A stretch of 64,000 nucleotides of DNA from Piscicola geometra (GCA_943735955.1 OX030965.1:7172306-7236305), one strand, 5' to 3'. Shown: positions 27,701-63,969, numbered from the stretch's first letter. Made by a program: numbers and translations. The notes: generated from the letters alone by a model not told the origin.

Positions 27701-27781
27701 TTCGGTGGCCTCAGATGGCTTAGGTCCGATAACGTCTTCACTTTCTTCTTCTAAACTACGTTTTAAACTGGTTTCCGACAT
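21723..27781 (-). CDS. PPWD1: PPWD1, WD40 and cyclophilin peptidyl-prolyl isomerase
   Basis: Spliceosome-associated nuclear protein joining WD40 repeats to a cyclophilin-type peptidyl-prolyl cis-trans isomerase. Exons in transcript order: 27781-27685, 27550-27448, 27235-27132, 27027-26932, 26816-26729, 26499-26394, 26110-25964, 25351-25277, 25192-25112, 24902-24809, 24584-24531, 24377-24294, 23818-23701, 23551-23513, 23359-23290, 23120-23038, 22854-22742, 22449-22298, 21866-21723. All phases agree and give 615 residues, near the 646 of human. Signature segments: [56 protein letters not shown]. The cyclophilin domain fills residues about 453-615; its active-site pattern is kept: [14 protein letters not shown] (Arg, Phe, Gln), and [11 protein letters not shown] (Trp, His). 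The start is the first [19 protein letters not shown]. Almost every intron is simple repeat. Confidence 0.95.
21870..22120 (-). repeat. CACCCAACCACACAC array, last PPWD1 intron
   Basis: Irregular tandem of CACCCAACC/ACACAC on the sense strand, running into the acceptor of the last PPWD1 exon at 21866. Confidence 0.75.
23945..24293 (-). repeat. GGTTGG/GGGTGGTGG array, PPWD1 intron
   Basis: On the sense strand a GTTTGGTTGG- and GGCATGGGTGG-rich run that begins just inside the donor of the exon ending at 24294. Confidence 0.75.
25353..25760 (-). repeat. CACCCACCCACCCTCTCC minisatellite, PPWD1 intron
   Basis: About twenty copies of an 18-24 bp unit (sense CACCCACCCACCCTCTCC) leading to the acceptor at 25351. 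A roughly 150-bp higher-order block seems to be duplicated (about 25424-25570 and 25570-25710). Confidence 0.8.
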
Positions 27782-27906
27782 TTCGTTTTAAAAGCTTTTC
27801 AAGTTTTGATTAGTTTAAAAGGGAATTTAAGTTACAATCTTAAAAAGACCCACAAATATTGCTTAGTTAATTTTTTTAATTTATAAAAACAAGTTTAGAA
27901 ATATTT

Positions 27907-27912
27907 TTTATT
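27907..27912 (-). promoter_or_regulatory. Poly(A) signal of TIMM29
   Basis: AATAAA on the minus strand, 22 bases after the TIMM29 stop codon and about 125 bases before the PPWD1 start codon. Confidence 0.5.
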
Positions 27913-27933
27913 AAAAAGCAAAGCAAAAAGTAT

Positions 27934-28666
27934 TTATAATATTTGTGCATTCGAGTGTAGTTGATTGACCGATATAGTGTTTGGTTCAAGATGAAGCCAT
28001 TCTTGAGGGTTGATGTCATAATCTTTCATACTCCGTTCCATCATCCACCACTTTCCCAGCACTCCTACATCAACCACTCTATCCTTCCACTCCAGCCACG
28101 TGACCTTTAAGTACTTGCATTGAGCCTCATACAAATCTACGTCGTCTCCATAATTGTCAAGCCACATCACTGAAAAGAAAGCAAACGTCGTTCTTTTCAG
28201 TAAGCCTGCGTTTGCACATATTGCAAGATTCTGCATGTAGGCGTCACAAGATGGATTGCGTATGGGTTCACCAACGGTCATCAGCTCGTTCATGTGTTCT
28301 TTTAGTCTGTTTGAGAAGTCCACAGAGCTTGGGTTACTCCAGATCAAGCCGATTCCGAAACCAAGTGATGAGATATAGGCACCCGCCTTCAATGGTTTGG
28401 CTTTCATGTCGGCTTTTACATCAATGGCTACAGCCTTGTAATCATTGAATATGTTTTTGAAGTAATTGTCTGCAAATTGAAAGATTGAACATTGAATAAG
28501 TATTTTTGACAATTGGAAAAAATTATGATAAATAGTATTGAAAAGGTCACAAAGTATATTCTTTACAAATCTTTGAAAGCTTTCCTTGCTCCAATCGTTC
28601 ATTGACTGCATTTAACTTTGAGCCAAAAGTGGCTCCTGCTGTTCCAGCTCTTTTGATAATATTCAT
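27934..28666 (-). CDS. TIMM29: Tim29, subunit of the mitochondrial TIM22 complex
   Basis: Inner-membrane protein that belongs to the TIM22 carrier translocase. Two exons: 28666-28567 and 28469-27934; the phases match (donor after the first base of a Tyr codon) and give 211 residues. A single-exon reading from 28611 is open, but its N-terminal part is intron and its start is not the conserved one. Recognised from YFKNIFNDYKAVAID, MKAKPLKAGAY, LYEAQCKYL, RVVDVGVLGKWW and MKDYDINPQEWLHL, the last two being the best conserved family blocks. One membrane segment follows AGAYISSLG. Human TIMM29 is 260 residues; the C-terminal extension is absent here. It lies only 152 bp upstream of the PPWD1 start on the same strand. 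Confidence 0.88.
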
Positions 28667-30861
28667 TGTTTACAACTTCTTGATAAGAAATTACTAAAAA
28701 TATATAAGTTGAGATTGAAAGAAGTCAAATTGCAATGAAATCTCTATATATATCATCGTTTTGATTAAAAGTTACAAAACTGAAATATGTTAACAATTCG
28801 TTTTTACTTTTTTTTTATTTTCAAAAATGTATTAAAAAATAGTTTATTTTTATGAAACTAAATTGTGAAAAAAAGTTAAAGGGTAATTTGTTATCAAAGT
28901 TCGTCTTTGGAGTATCATTGAAATGTGATTTGAACGTATTCTAAGATTTCCCTTCAACTTCCTTTTACTTTGTGATCTCATTTATATAACGATTGTACAT
29001 TAATTTTCTAATAGTAGATTTTTAAAAGAATTTCATGATTTTAGTTTTTTCAGCTTGATAGTTATTTCCTTATTCTTATAATTGTTAAATATTCAAAGTA
29101 GGTAACTACTGAAATATATTCAGCTCAACATTATTTCAAGAAAAAGATTTTGATTTAGTTCAAGAAAAGTGAGTTCAATTATTTTTTTACAACATATTTA
29201 AATTTGGCCTTTAATCGACGTGGCTACCTTTCTTATCATTTAACGATTTAATAAGCTATCTTTATTTAATAAAATAATCTGAAGAAAATAAAATATATTA
29301 ATGCTACAAAATGAGCCTATTCACATATTTCTAGCACAACGAGAAGTTTTAAAAAAAGTGGTTCTGTTAATCGCACTACAGTTTTAATATATATTAATTA
29401 AATAATTTAATTTTATAAAGAATTTCAATTATTGAAAAGTATTTTTAGTTTTAATTTCTAAAAAGACTATTGATTTCATTCGTTTACAAGAGTTTCTGGG
29501 GTGTGATCAATGCATGGTATCACAGTATCGTTACTTACATCTGTTGCCAAATTGATAAAATTCAAAATAAGAATAAATTAAAAATACAAAATAAAACTAT
29601 AGAATTTACTTTAATTATAAATTTAAAAGTCTAAATTTATTTTCCAATTTAAATCTAGTTGCACTCATGTAATTAGCTGTATAATGTGGTATCATAACGA
29701 TGTGACTTGGGTACATTACATCTTAAATACACGCATTTCATTAACTTTTTTAAGTTTTTTCAGTTCATACATGTGTTTCTTATGAATTTACGACTTTTAA
29801 CTTCTAAAAAAACATTTGAATGATTTTTTTGCATTAAGACAATTAATTTTTTGGCATGCTATGAGAAACGAACATCAGTTCTTAGCCTCTTATCTGATTT
29901 TACAGAAAAAGTGCGAGGAAATATTCAAGGCTTTGTGTGCATGAGTGATGATTGGTTGTTTTGAATATTTTTGCTAAAAGTCGAAGTTTTGGTGTGTTTG
30001 AAATTTAATTGCCTAAAATAATTTTACGGAAATTCTAAAATTTCTCTGAGATATTATTATAATTATTCAATCATTTTAAATCGAATAAACCGATTATTAG
30101 GATTAATACCTTCAAAAATACACGGTTTTTCTAATTAATGTTATTATTTTTTATCATTTATCTCTTCTTATCTATTCGTCATGAATCTAGTTTGGGGTTA
30201 TATCACATTGAATTTCTCATTTATCTTTTCATTAGGATCAACATGCAATTATTGTATTTTAGAGTATCTTTATGGGAATACTGCCAAAGTTAATGCGATG
30301 CAATAATGGAACATGGCGGGTACTCAAAAAAATAAAAAATACAACAAAAAGGCGAGCAATTCTTCATCTGAATCTTGCATATATCAAATTCATCTTTTCT
30401 TAGTACATATCATTAGTTTTGACTTTTGAGCTTTTCAAACTCATGAGAAATCCATGTTAGACACGTCAAAAATTTTTCTAAAACAAAAAATAAACTTATA
30501 TTTAAAACAACTATCTTCTTGCATAATGAGGATAATGAGCAAAAGTGATAATACAAAACACAAGGCGAGATCGTTTGCTGGCAACTAGCGGAAAAACAGA
30601 TTTATTGAAGGTGTACTCCTCACATTTCACTTCGCACATGACTATCAAAACGACAAATAAATCTTATCTTACAGAGCGTCATTTGTTTGTGTAATTGCCT
30701 TAGAACGATGTAAGAATGGTGCATCTAATTTCTCTACCATTAAAAAGAATGCCTGTATCTTGCCATAATTACCCCATTATTTCGACTCCTCGCCAGACAT
30801 CACCACCACATACTTCCCGTAACAACCCGCAGAAAACAAAAACAACAATAAGAAAAACAAG
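28667..30861. other. Gene-free AT-rich intergenic region
   Basis: About 2.2 kb, strongly A/T-rich, without simple-repeat arrays, in contrast to the introns around it. Presumably it holds the divergent promoters of TIMM29 (minus) and GALNT (plus). No exon or RNA gene is seen. Confidence 0.6.
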
Positions 30862-38612
<7,751 letters not shown>

Positions 38613-41600
38613 TTTTCGGTCTTCGTAGGTGTTGGTAGTTTTGGTCTACGTAGGATTTTTGCAGGTTGCTAGGAATTGTGGGCGTTGTTTTACTCTAAGG
38701 ACAAGTTGATTTTGCACAATTTTTTCTTTTATTAACAATGTTGAATTGTCTAGGTGAGTGGGTGGTGTTTGAGATCCTATTGCAAGTCTCTTGGATGAAA
38801 GCTGTCTATATTGTGTTTGTCCATCACAGTTATCACTTCCTTATCGTTGAGATATTATTTGTTTCTGTATCTTGTGATTGAATTTCTTCCACTTTCATCT
38901 TCATTTATTCATTTCGTCATAGGCGTGCTCTTCATAATCTTACTGATAATTGGTGCCAGTATATTTATTATTTTTACTTTCAAAAATATTCTTGACGTGT
39001 AATAATAAAAAGAATTATAGTAATAGCAATAACAAATATCCATTATTCATCATTATTAATCAATATGTACTGCTTCTACCACCACACGCACATCTAAGCA
39101 TCTTGTTTGAGGTACAACTGTTAATGACGCTACTTCTGCTGCATACTCATCCATCACTATCCCTATGTGATCTTTGTTTTTGCGTTTTAAAAAAATATTA
39201 TTTTAAATTTAAATGTAATTATTTTTTGTTTTTATACTATAATTCGTGAATTGTAAAAAATATGTCATCTCAAATAATCTTTAGTGGTATTCTATTAGCT
39301 TTGAAATATTGATATTTTCATAAATAATAATTTTTAATTATAATGATTTTTCCATTCAAAGCCCCGGGTCATTTCAAATTTCCCAATCTACCTTAGCTAC
39401 AAAATGATACCTAAAAGAAATAATTTCGTTTTTCAGAACACAGGAGTGTTTTGTATTTAGAGTTCGAAAAAATTCTTTTTTGCTGTTACACATTGGTGTG
39501 TTTATTTGTCGAAAGTACAATAAGTTTATGGTATAGTGTCACTAAATACTAAGTATTGAATTTGAGGAAAGCGCTATAGAAATTTATTTGATTGATTGAT
39601 TCAAGTATTAGCATTTGGTGTTTTTGTGCCTGAAATGCTTATGGATATTTAAGTTGGTCAAAATAGTTAGGCATATGTGATTAAATGGTATTTAAAGATA
39701 TTAGAGGCTATTTGTAGAATATGATTCCAAAACATCAAATATTATTGTTATTATTTTTTGTAAAATAAAAATATTAATTGATATTGAACATCACAAAATT
39801 TTTTCTATGCAACACACAAACACACTAAAACACACACAAACACACTTAATTTGAATAGCATTTCGTCGTTTTAAACGGCATAATTAACTTGAATTTTCGT
39901 TTAAATAGATATTTATTCTCGTTGAGGGGTGCATTTAAATGGCTTGATTGAGGTTGTCTCCATCATGATGGTTTGTGTGTGTGTGTGTTTGTGTGTTTGT
40001 GTGTTTGTGTGTGTGTGTGTGTGCGTGTGTGTGTGTGTGTGTAGGGTCTGTGTGCATAATTTCATGGTTTTTTCATTTGACTTGTTTCTTGAGATTTTCA
40101 ATCTATGTAACATAACCGATTTTATAGCAACGTCATCATCATCATCATCATCTTCTTTATCATCATCATCCTCCTCAGAATCATCACCAGCATCACAAGG
40201 GTATTAATCACTCACTGCGTGTAACCGACTCAGTTCAATTGCCTTATTTTCAACTTAAAGCAGTCAATCGACTTCTTGTCATCATCACCATCATCATCAT
40301 CTCCCTCATCATCTCCATCATCTTCATCATCATCATCATCATCATCATCGTCATCTCAATCATCATCATTACCGACTTCTCCTACCATTGCTACTCTTCG
40401 CTGCTACAGAATTATAATTTGATTGATGTGTTACTTACTTCATCGCCACTGATTCAGTGGCTGCCAAGACGATTACTACTGCACCTAATTGAACACTCTT
40501 CATTTCCACCAAGAGAACACTTTTGTGATTCTGGGAGGAGGGGGGGTAAAGATGGTTGAGGCTTTGGCGGGGGGGAGGAGGGGGAAGGGTAAAAGTGGTT
40601 GAGAGGGGTGAAGGAGGGGGGGGGGGGAGGGGGTTAAAGTGGCTGGGGGGGGGAGGTAAAAATGGTAAAGGGGGAGTTACAGGCGATGGTGGAAGGGTGG
40701 GAGAGATGGTTCATTTACATATTAGGCCTGATATTGGTTTCATGGCTTTGTTGCATTCCATCCAGCGTTATTCGTCAATTGTACATTGCTATTGTGGGTG
40801 AATTGGGCTCATGATTTTGTTTTAAGAATTATATTTATGTGCATTTAAAATTATTAAATGATCAAATAGTTAACTTTTAAAAATAATTATATGTTTTATT
40901 TTTTCGTTACTTTTAAATATCAAAATTGAAAATTGCCGCAGATTTGGTTTTAAAAATTGAAATAAAGTCGATTTATAAAAAAGATAATGAAAACATAATT
41001 AAAATTGTATAAAAAAACGAATAAATTATTTTTTAACTAGTTTCGAATAAAAATATTAAGAAAAGTTTTTAAAATTCGTAAACGGTTTTCAAGGCATTTT
41101 CGTAACAACTGAGGCACGAGACAACTTAATCTGTCTAGGGAAACGGCCTAATGGAGCGAGTGTTTAAGGAACTCTATTATTCTCCCCTCCATTACCCTTA
41201 TCATTTCATAACCATCTCCATCATCATCTCCATCATCATCACCATCATCATCCCCACCACCATCAGCATCATTTATAAATCTTGAAAATCATTATCTGTT
41301 TGATATCTTAAATACCATCATTATCATTATTTTACATAGTTATCATTGAGTTATCATCCTTTTAACATTACTACTTCATAATCACAATCATCACCATCAC
41401 CTCCCAATCACAATCGTCATCAGCATCTAGGCATATCTTATTTTATAAAAATAAAATCTTTTTAAATACTTCTTCCTTGCAGGCATCACAAACACCTGGA
41501 CGATGCACAAAAATGCGGTTAAAAAAACAGGAAAAAAACTAGTTAATTTTTGTAGAGTACGCTTTTTTATGTGTATGAATATGTTTCTGTGTGTTTTTTC

Positions 41601-42262
41601 GTGTGTTTGTGGGTGTACGTATGTGTATATGTGCGTGAACACACTTGTATATATGTGGAGCTAAGAGTGGTTGAATCGACAAAATGGATTGGGTTTGAAC
41701 TTGCGTGTGCTTGCGTTGTGGCATCGTTGCAAAATGTGTGGAAAAGCATTAAAGACTAAAATTTAAAGTTTGATTAAGAAAATAAATAGAGGTGTGAATA
41801 TATAAAAATACTTTGGAATGGAAATCAATGAGTTTTGAAAAGCACCAGTGGATCTTCGTTTTTTAGATCTATAAACACAATGACGGCTGAAAACAATTTT
41901 TTACAAATAATTTCTACATTTTAAGCTGATAAAAATTCAATAGTTATTGGTTTTTTCACAAAAGAAAAAAATAAGTAAAAAATGAAAAGTTTAAAAAAAG
42001 AATTTAATCGCCATTCGAGACTTGGAAAGTGCTGAAGGCTTTGGTGAAACAGGCAGACAGTTTGTGGCATCATTGTTTTTCTGATGCATCAAATCAACAC
42101 AACACTGAAACTTTATTTTGAAGCACATTTTGAAGCTGCCAAGAAACGAAAAGAAAGTCTTACATAACCGATGGAGCTCCCAACCGCTTGATCCAACCAC
42201 AACCCGTCTCACTCAATTTCACCTAACGCCGTCACACTCCAAACACTTTTTAAACCTCCACG
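38613..42262. other. Intergenic region between GALNT and KCNMB-like gene
   Basis: No exon that I can support. It contains the retroposon tail at 39563-39602, (TG)n at 39970-40041, CAT/CATC runs at 40130-40380 and 41210-41280, and a G-run stretch at 40535-40690. Confidence 0.55.
39563..39602 (+). mobile_element. Retroposon 3' tail with AGCGCTATA
   Basis: Reads GAGGAAAGCGCTATAGAAAT, then TTATTTGATTGATTGATT. It matches the tail at 20701-20740 on the other strand. The body upstream is too decayed to classify by eye. Confidence 0.55.
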
Positions 42263-58017
<15,755 letters not shown>

Positions 58018-61000
58018 AAAATAGTTGAAAACGGGTATATAGAATCTTTCATTGGTATGGAGTCTGTGTAGGCTGTGGATTGATGGACGCCTGGAGAATT
58101 TCAGAAATTGGCATGATGGATGGCAGGCGTTTAAAGGTCTGCCTATCGATCAAGCCTTGATGGCTAATTGAAAAGTCAATGATGACTTTAACGTGGTTAG
58201 ATGAGAGTGCCTGAATTTGATTAGGTTTTGAGAAGTGATTTAATTAAGAATTTCAAGTGAAGCCTATAATATAATTAAGATAAAAATATTAAATATATAA
58301 TTTTGTTAGATTTTTACAATTTAATCAAAATGTAGTAAAATTACCTTTTCATAATACTAAGCCCCTGGTGATTAGATTTAAATAATAGTACTTTAACGCG
58401 GTGTGGGAAGCAGTGTTGTATGGACGAATGAAATATTTATGGAATTTCTTACGAGGGATGGCTCCTGGGAACAAGCTGAGTACTTTTGTAAAGTAGAAGA
58501 AGACACCGGAAAGAACGAAAAGTATGGTTGTATATTTATTGTGGTTGGAAAAGTTCTCTATTGGTTGACAGTAACGGGATTTTCCGCGAATTCATGGACC
58601 AAAGTGTATATAGAATCATAATTTCCAAAAAAAGCGCACGACAATGTTTTTATGTATATTAAGACAGTATTTCAAGATATGCAAAATAGAGTATAAGTAG
58701 ATGAGAAATGATGAGGTGGTGGGAGGGAAGTCTTCTCACATTTTGGAATGCATCAGTGTCACTCTAAATGGCGTTTTGAAGCAAAGTCATTTATTTTATT
58801 AAAACGCGAAATTGTTTGTGATGTTTAAAAATTTAGAGAAGCCTGAATGTAATGAAGCTACTGGAGGTGATTAATTGTTTTCGCTGCCCGCAAGGGTGTT
58901 CCGCGTTTCAGCCAGTGGCTTTAGAAGCATTCTAAGCCTGATTAATTTTCTTTTTTGGTACTCATTAATTCTAACTCTGAACTTTTTTGTGTGATTATAT
59001 GCTTGTGTGTGAGTGTATGTGTGCTTGTGAGTGTACGTTTGCATCTCTACGTAGGTTTGTCTGATTGTTGGTTTTAGTATGTGTCTGCTGGTCATAAATT
59101 TTTCTTGAATGTTTTTCTGAATGCATCTTCTTTGAGAATGAAGACACCAAGCCTCGTGACTGCTTCGACGCTTCGACAATTTCAACGCATTTAAAGCCAA
59201 CGGACACTGCGTCACTCCTCCACTTGCATCTTCAATTGAATGTTTCGCCAGCGTCGCCGATTAATCAACGATTTATCCGCAATTTCCTTCATCGCTGTTT
59301 TATAAAAAAATAAACTTCGTGTTGCGACCTTTTCATGAATTCGTCTTACTTCCATCACCACGGACACTTTCTCAAAACACTCACGCGTAGATACTTCCAT
59401 CAAATCTTTCTTCAATGTTTGCACCCATTTCTGTGCCAAACGCGTTTAGTGGGGTGGAATGAGCCCCAAATCTTGGAGCGTGGGCTGGAACGGTTCAGTA
59501 TTGTCTCCCTGGAACGTGGAACGGAGACTTGATGTTGTTCATTCTGGATCTGGAATTAATTTCGTGCTACAAATTTTTTTCTAATCCTTAAAAAAGATTA
59601 ATGCAAGCGGTTTTGCTTCTGCTCAAACTGGTAACAACACTTTTTTCTATCGTTTATTTTGCCAAATAAGTTTTGCCAAGTTTACAGTTTAATTTCTGAT
59701 TACTAACTTCGATTACCATTGTGCATACAATTTGTTTGTAATATAAGAAAAATGCAATTTATTTATTAAAACTAAAATGTTAATGAAAGTAGGAATGACG
59801 TTTTTGGTTAACTGTTTGATCCATAGGTCAGAAACATTACTCCAGACATCTGGAACTGGAACTAAGCATTGAATAGAGTTTGAAACTGGAACTAACTCTG
59901 AGTTTTTCAAAATTGGAACTAACTCAGAGTTTTTCAAAATTGGAACTGATATGTTTCGAATTTTGATGCAATTTGCGCAACTGAGACAGTCGTCATCTCG
60001 TTTCGAAGCTCATTTTTGATATTCATGCAGCGTGAAGACATTCGCCCTGGTCTTATATCAAACTTAAGGTCTCTATAGTTGCAAAAAGAAAATAATAATT
60101 TACATGCTATTTTTTGTTTTTTATATATTTTTTATTGGTGTTTTTATTAAATAATTGAATTTTTCTCCCAGTTTGTCTTTTTAATTGAAAACTGTCGATT
60201 GTTGTTTAGGATCGCGTGTTTGAGAAGCAAGCTCCTTTCATTCGTTCTTTTGCACTGTCTTTGTGTCGCAACTTTCAATGCATAATGTCCTTGAATAATA
60301 ACCATTTAAAGTTTTAAATCGAAGAATTAATTTTTTAATCAAGTAAATGCTTGAGAAATTGTACATTTAAAGAATTTAATCTTGATTGGAATCATTTTAC
60401 CTGGGTTTGCATGATTTTTTGAAAGTTGTTTTGTAATCAAAAATTTGAAATTTCAAAACTTAAAAACTTAAAATGAATAAAAATTTATTTTTGTACTTTG
60501 AAAGCGCTTAATTTTGTTGAAAATGTCGTGATTTTGCGTGGCCAAAACATACAAGCCACTTCACTTTCTCTTCTTCACACCTTTCCATCGCTTTGAATTA
60601 TCAATTGAAACTTTTATGGAAGACGTGCGTACATATTTTTTCAGTTTAATAAAAAATTAAACTTTTTCTATTTTTATATTTAAAGTTAGTTTAGTTTAGT
60701 TTACATTTGATGGTTCTACAATGAAAGAAAGGTTTTTGTTTATTTAGCTCAAAGCTTGTATCTCAAAGAAAATGATTCCAACTTCTTCATAAGGATTTGA
60801 AAGTTGAATAATTATATATATTCCCATTCGCTAGAGGCTGCTAGTAGAAGCCGTTGTGGTCAGAGCTGAGAGAAGGAGCATGGAAATAATCTAGACCAAT
60901 CCATCAAAAGATGCAGTGGCCTACTACTAATAATTATAATTATTATAATTTTTTATTTCTTTAAAATCACTAAATACCTCATTTTGACATGTATTTTGAA

Positions 61001-61422
61001 ACAAGTATTACAAAGGATTGCAACAAGACGTGCAAGTATGCATAGGAAAATAAATATGGTTCTTCGCTTGCGTTTGAAAGGTTTGAAAAGCTTTAAAACG
61101 TAAAATAAACTTTAAAATCGCTTTCAACAGATCGAAACGTTCAAGTGTGAATTTCAGAGACACGTAAAGTCGCAACACCCGTCGAAATGTCCTCAAGAAG
61201 CCTACTCATGCTTTTCCTATTCAGCTACCTCACCCTAATTCCCAATCTACATTTTCCTGACTTCCAAAGCAACAATCTCAAATTCATCTACTGACCATCT
61301 CCCATTTTATGGACTAACTTAATTTTTTATAATCTTAATTAACAGTCACCAATCTTCATTTTCCCCACACCCCACCCCACCACTGTTATAGTTATAATAA
61401 CCCCCTCCGCCAAACACCACCA
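58018..61422. other. Intergenic region 3' of the KCNMB-like gene
   Basis: AT-rich without simple-repeat arrays. At 59850-59947 a 27-bp unit with GGAACTAACTCTGAG is repeated two to three times. No gene is recognised. Confidence 0.55.
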
Positions 61423-62242
61423 TCAATCGAAACAGGGGGGCGCTTCGACCAGGTCATTCTCATCCAGAAGGACTATTACTCTGCGTGGCATGTTGTCGAA
61501 GACCATTGGACTTCCGTACTCGATCACCCACACCTTGGAGGCGGAAGGGATGGAGGTGATGTCTTAAAAGGTGATTTGTGGTTTTAAATGGTTTTGGAGT
61601 TGAAAAGAATTAGTTATTTAGTTTGAAGTCATATTCGTGGTTTAAAATTATTTTTGGGTTTAAAAGATAGTTTAGTTTTTGGGTTTGGAGGATGCGTAAT
61701 GGATGGGTAAGCACTCACAACGGCTTCTGGCTCATCTCTTTCTATGGTTGCTCTCGCCTCTTCTTCTGTCTTGAGCATTAAGTGAAAACAATTTCAAAAT
61801 ATTCTAAAATAAATCATACATTTTTATTCCATCGTCTAGAATCTTTAAGACGATTTAATCGACATGATTTGTTTAAAGAAATTCTGCCATTTTAGTTATT
61901 TAATTCTTATTCAAGTTTATTTTAAGCCTCAATCAACTTTTAATCTTTCTACCCGCACTCCACTCACCTTCCCTACCAACTCTTCCCAGCAAATGTTTTC
62001 ACCTTTCTCAGCGTAGCAACTGTCTCATCAAAACGAATGTTGAATTAATTAGAAAATAAATTAATTAATTAAATTATCATTTTAAAGAATTGTAACATAC
62101 TTATTTAGATTGTGAATTAAAATATTTACATAAATAACTTATAATTTAATTATATTGAGTAATAAAGAGAGTGGAAAACTCACCGTCTGTGGTTAAGTAG
62201 GACGACGGAAAAGATTCCAATTAAGAGAATATGTTTTATCAT
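61423..62242 (-). CDS. Secreted eglin-type serine protease inhibitor (potato inhibitor I family)
   Basis: Small canonical inhibitor of serine proteases, relative of leech eglin c. Four exons: 62242-62184, 62019-61968, 61769-61719, 61533-61423; phases agree and give 90 residues. Exon 1 is a signal peptide (MIKHILLIGIFSVVLL). The mature part shows the family pattern: CWEELVGKTEEEARATIE, then VWVIEYGSPMVFDN, then RRVIVLLDEND. Aligned with eglin c (SPVTLDL), the reactive-site bond falls between Phe (P1) and Asp (P1'), predicting chymotrypsin/cathepsin-G-like targets. An Arg follows at the usual loop-supporting position. Eglin c has no cysteines; this protein has three (CYAEKGENIC and a C-terminal APPCFD), so a disulphide is possible. 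The acceptor of the last exon was chosen because it alone keeps the frame. A few bases of non-coding sequence before the ATG give no other in-frame start. Confidence 0.85.
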
Positions 62243-63388
62243 GATGGTCTTCCACGTGTTTGGATCAAATCTTTAACAATATAACCTAGAACATCTGAAC
62301 ATTTAAATGAGTTTTAAAGGATTTATAAGTTTATATAAAGTTTTCATTTAGCATTAAATAACCTTGTAACGTAAATTCAAATAAATCTTTTAAAGTCACG
62401 TAAATACTAACGTGGTCAGAATCAAGTGATGATATTTAGGACGGATTTCCAGCTTGTCAGTCAAATGTGTGCATATGGGTCCCAATTAGTGAAGATAATA
62501 TTTACAAATTACAACACACCACAGCTTCGATGTTTAATTTTTAAATATTTTTTATGTATTAAGAATTAACTTTTATAACTAAATGGTAGCACGTCTGGAC
62601 GTGTTTGTGTTCTGCAGCTTTAAATAGAGTGTAAAAATGCTCAACTTATTCAACGGGACTCCGTGACTTGGTGTAGAATTACAAATTCACAGCATAAGCC
62701 GACAATATTAAATTTATTCATTTATCTCCAGTAATATGATTAAGATTTCTGAGTATTTACAATTTGTAATTGTATGTAGCACATGGGCTAAGGATGTAAA
62801 TACATTGAAGAATCAGTGCTTTCAAAGTATTTCAACTTTCTTACAAAAATACATGGGTAAACTGTCTCGAATAAAATAAATGTATCCTACAAACATCACA
62901 AACGAATAACACAGAATCAAGACAGAAGCAGGCGTGAGAAAAAGACAAGATGTCGCTTTTAAACGTGTATTATTGTTTATTGAGACCAAAGTTGAAAACA
63001 AATTAGGAGTCGAAACTTTGATCTGCCATATTTGTCTCATTTGCATTTTCATCTCAGGCTTCATTGTAATGGCATCAATGCTGAATGGTTACTTTTTAGA
63101 ATAAACAGACGATATGTGTTTATATCTTCTTGCAGTTTAATTACATGTCCTATGATCGTGGTAAGATACGCAATAAGCTTCTTCACGTGCTGAAAGGCGT
63201 TTCAAAAAACTATCATTTGAAAAATAAAATATATATATATATATATAAATTTAAAATATGTAAACCTAAATTAAGATGAATTTGTGAAAATATTTTCACA
63301 AATCAAATCAAGCGCACGAAATAAACTTTTAAAGCGTTACTAGGCGTAGTTGTTGCTGGGTGGTAACTTTAAAGTTTAAACTATTATT
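62243..63388. other. Divergent promoter region between inhibitor and RSPH10B-like gene
   Basis: AT-rich. No exon is recognised; the only open frame of note (62822-63064 on the minus strand) has no family features. Confidence 0.5.
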
Positions 63389-63969
63389 ATGGAGACGGAA
63401 GTGTACAGAGAAGATAATGATGTACTTAATTGTGATGGATTAGAAGAGAATGAAGATGAAAGGGTTGATGAGGATGACGAGGAAGAAAATGATGATGATG
63501 AAGATACTGATGATGAGGGTGATGAAGATGAAAAAGATGATGAAGAATATGAGGATGATGAAAAGGATGAATTAAAAATTATAAAGAAGTTAGAAGAAAA
63601 ACGAGAAAATGAAAAAGTGGAAGAAAATTGTCGATTTTTTGCATTTTTGGAAACTTATGTGCCCGTTCTGCAAATGCTTGATTTTGACTGCCTCAACTAC
63701 CGTTTCAGAGACACTGTCAAAACAGTCATTCTAGAGTAAAGTTAAATTCTATTTCAATGGAAAACATTGATTAAATGATTTATTTACTTTCATTATAGGT
63801 TTTAAAAAGGCCTATGACTTTCTGTGATGCATATTTTGTTTAAACAGCTTCCTTCCGAGCTCATGCATTTTCCCTCCACAATTGCACCCACAGCTACAAA
63901 GGCAACAGCGTCAATGACCTTTACGAGGGTCAAGGAGAAGCTGACCTGATTGGGGGTCACAAATACAAG
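63389..63969 (+). CDS. RSPH10B-like radial spoke protein, N-terminal part
   Basis: Probable axonemal radial-spoke-head protein with MORN repeats; only the start is in the window. Exon 1, 63389-63735, encodes an extremely Asp/Glu-rich segment (residues about 20-75), then a folded-looking stretch (FFAFLETYVPVLQMLDF). Exon 2, 63894-63969, joins in phase and reads YKGNSVNDLYEGQGEADLIG then GHKYK, closely resembling the first MORN-type repeat of RSPH10B (YEGEKVRGLYEGEGEAAFQG). Its donor is GTAGAA at 63970. An earlier acceptor at 63847 would bring in a stop codon, so I use the one at 63893. The identification rests on one repeat only; another MORN protein is possible. Confidence 0.6.

Noticed and set aside
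28567..28611. ATG at 28611 as the TIMM29 start
   Set aside because: That reading runs through a probable intron; the two-exon model from 28666 keeps phase and places the conserved NYFKNIFNDYK right after the junction.
58403..58621. 72-codon open frame
   Set aside because: No recognisable motif, no splice context, and composition like the surrounding intergenic DNA.
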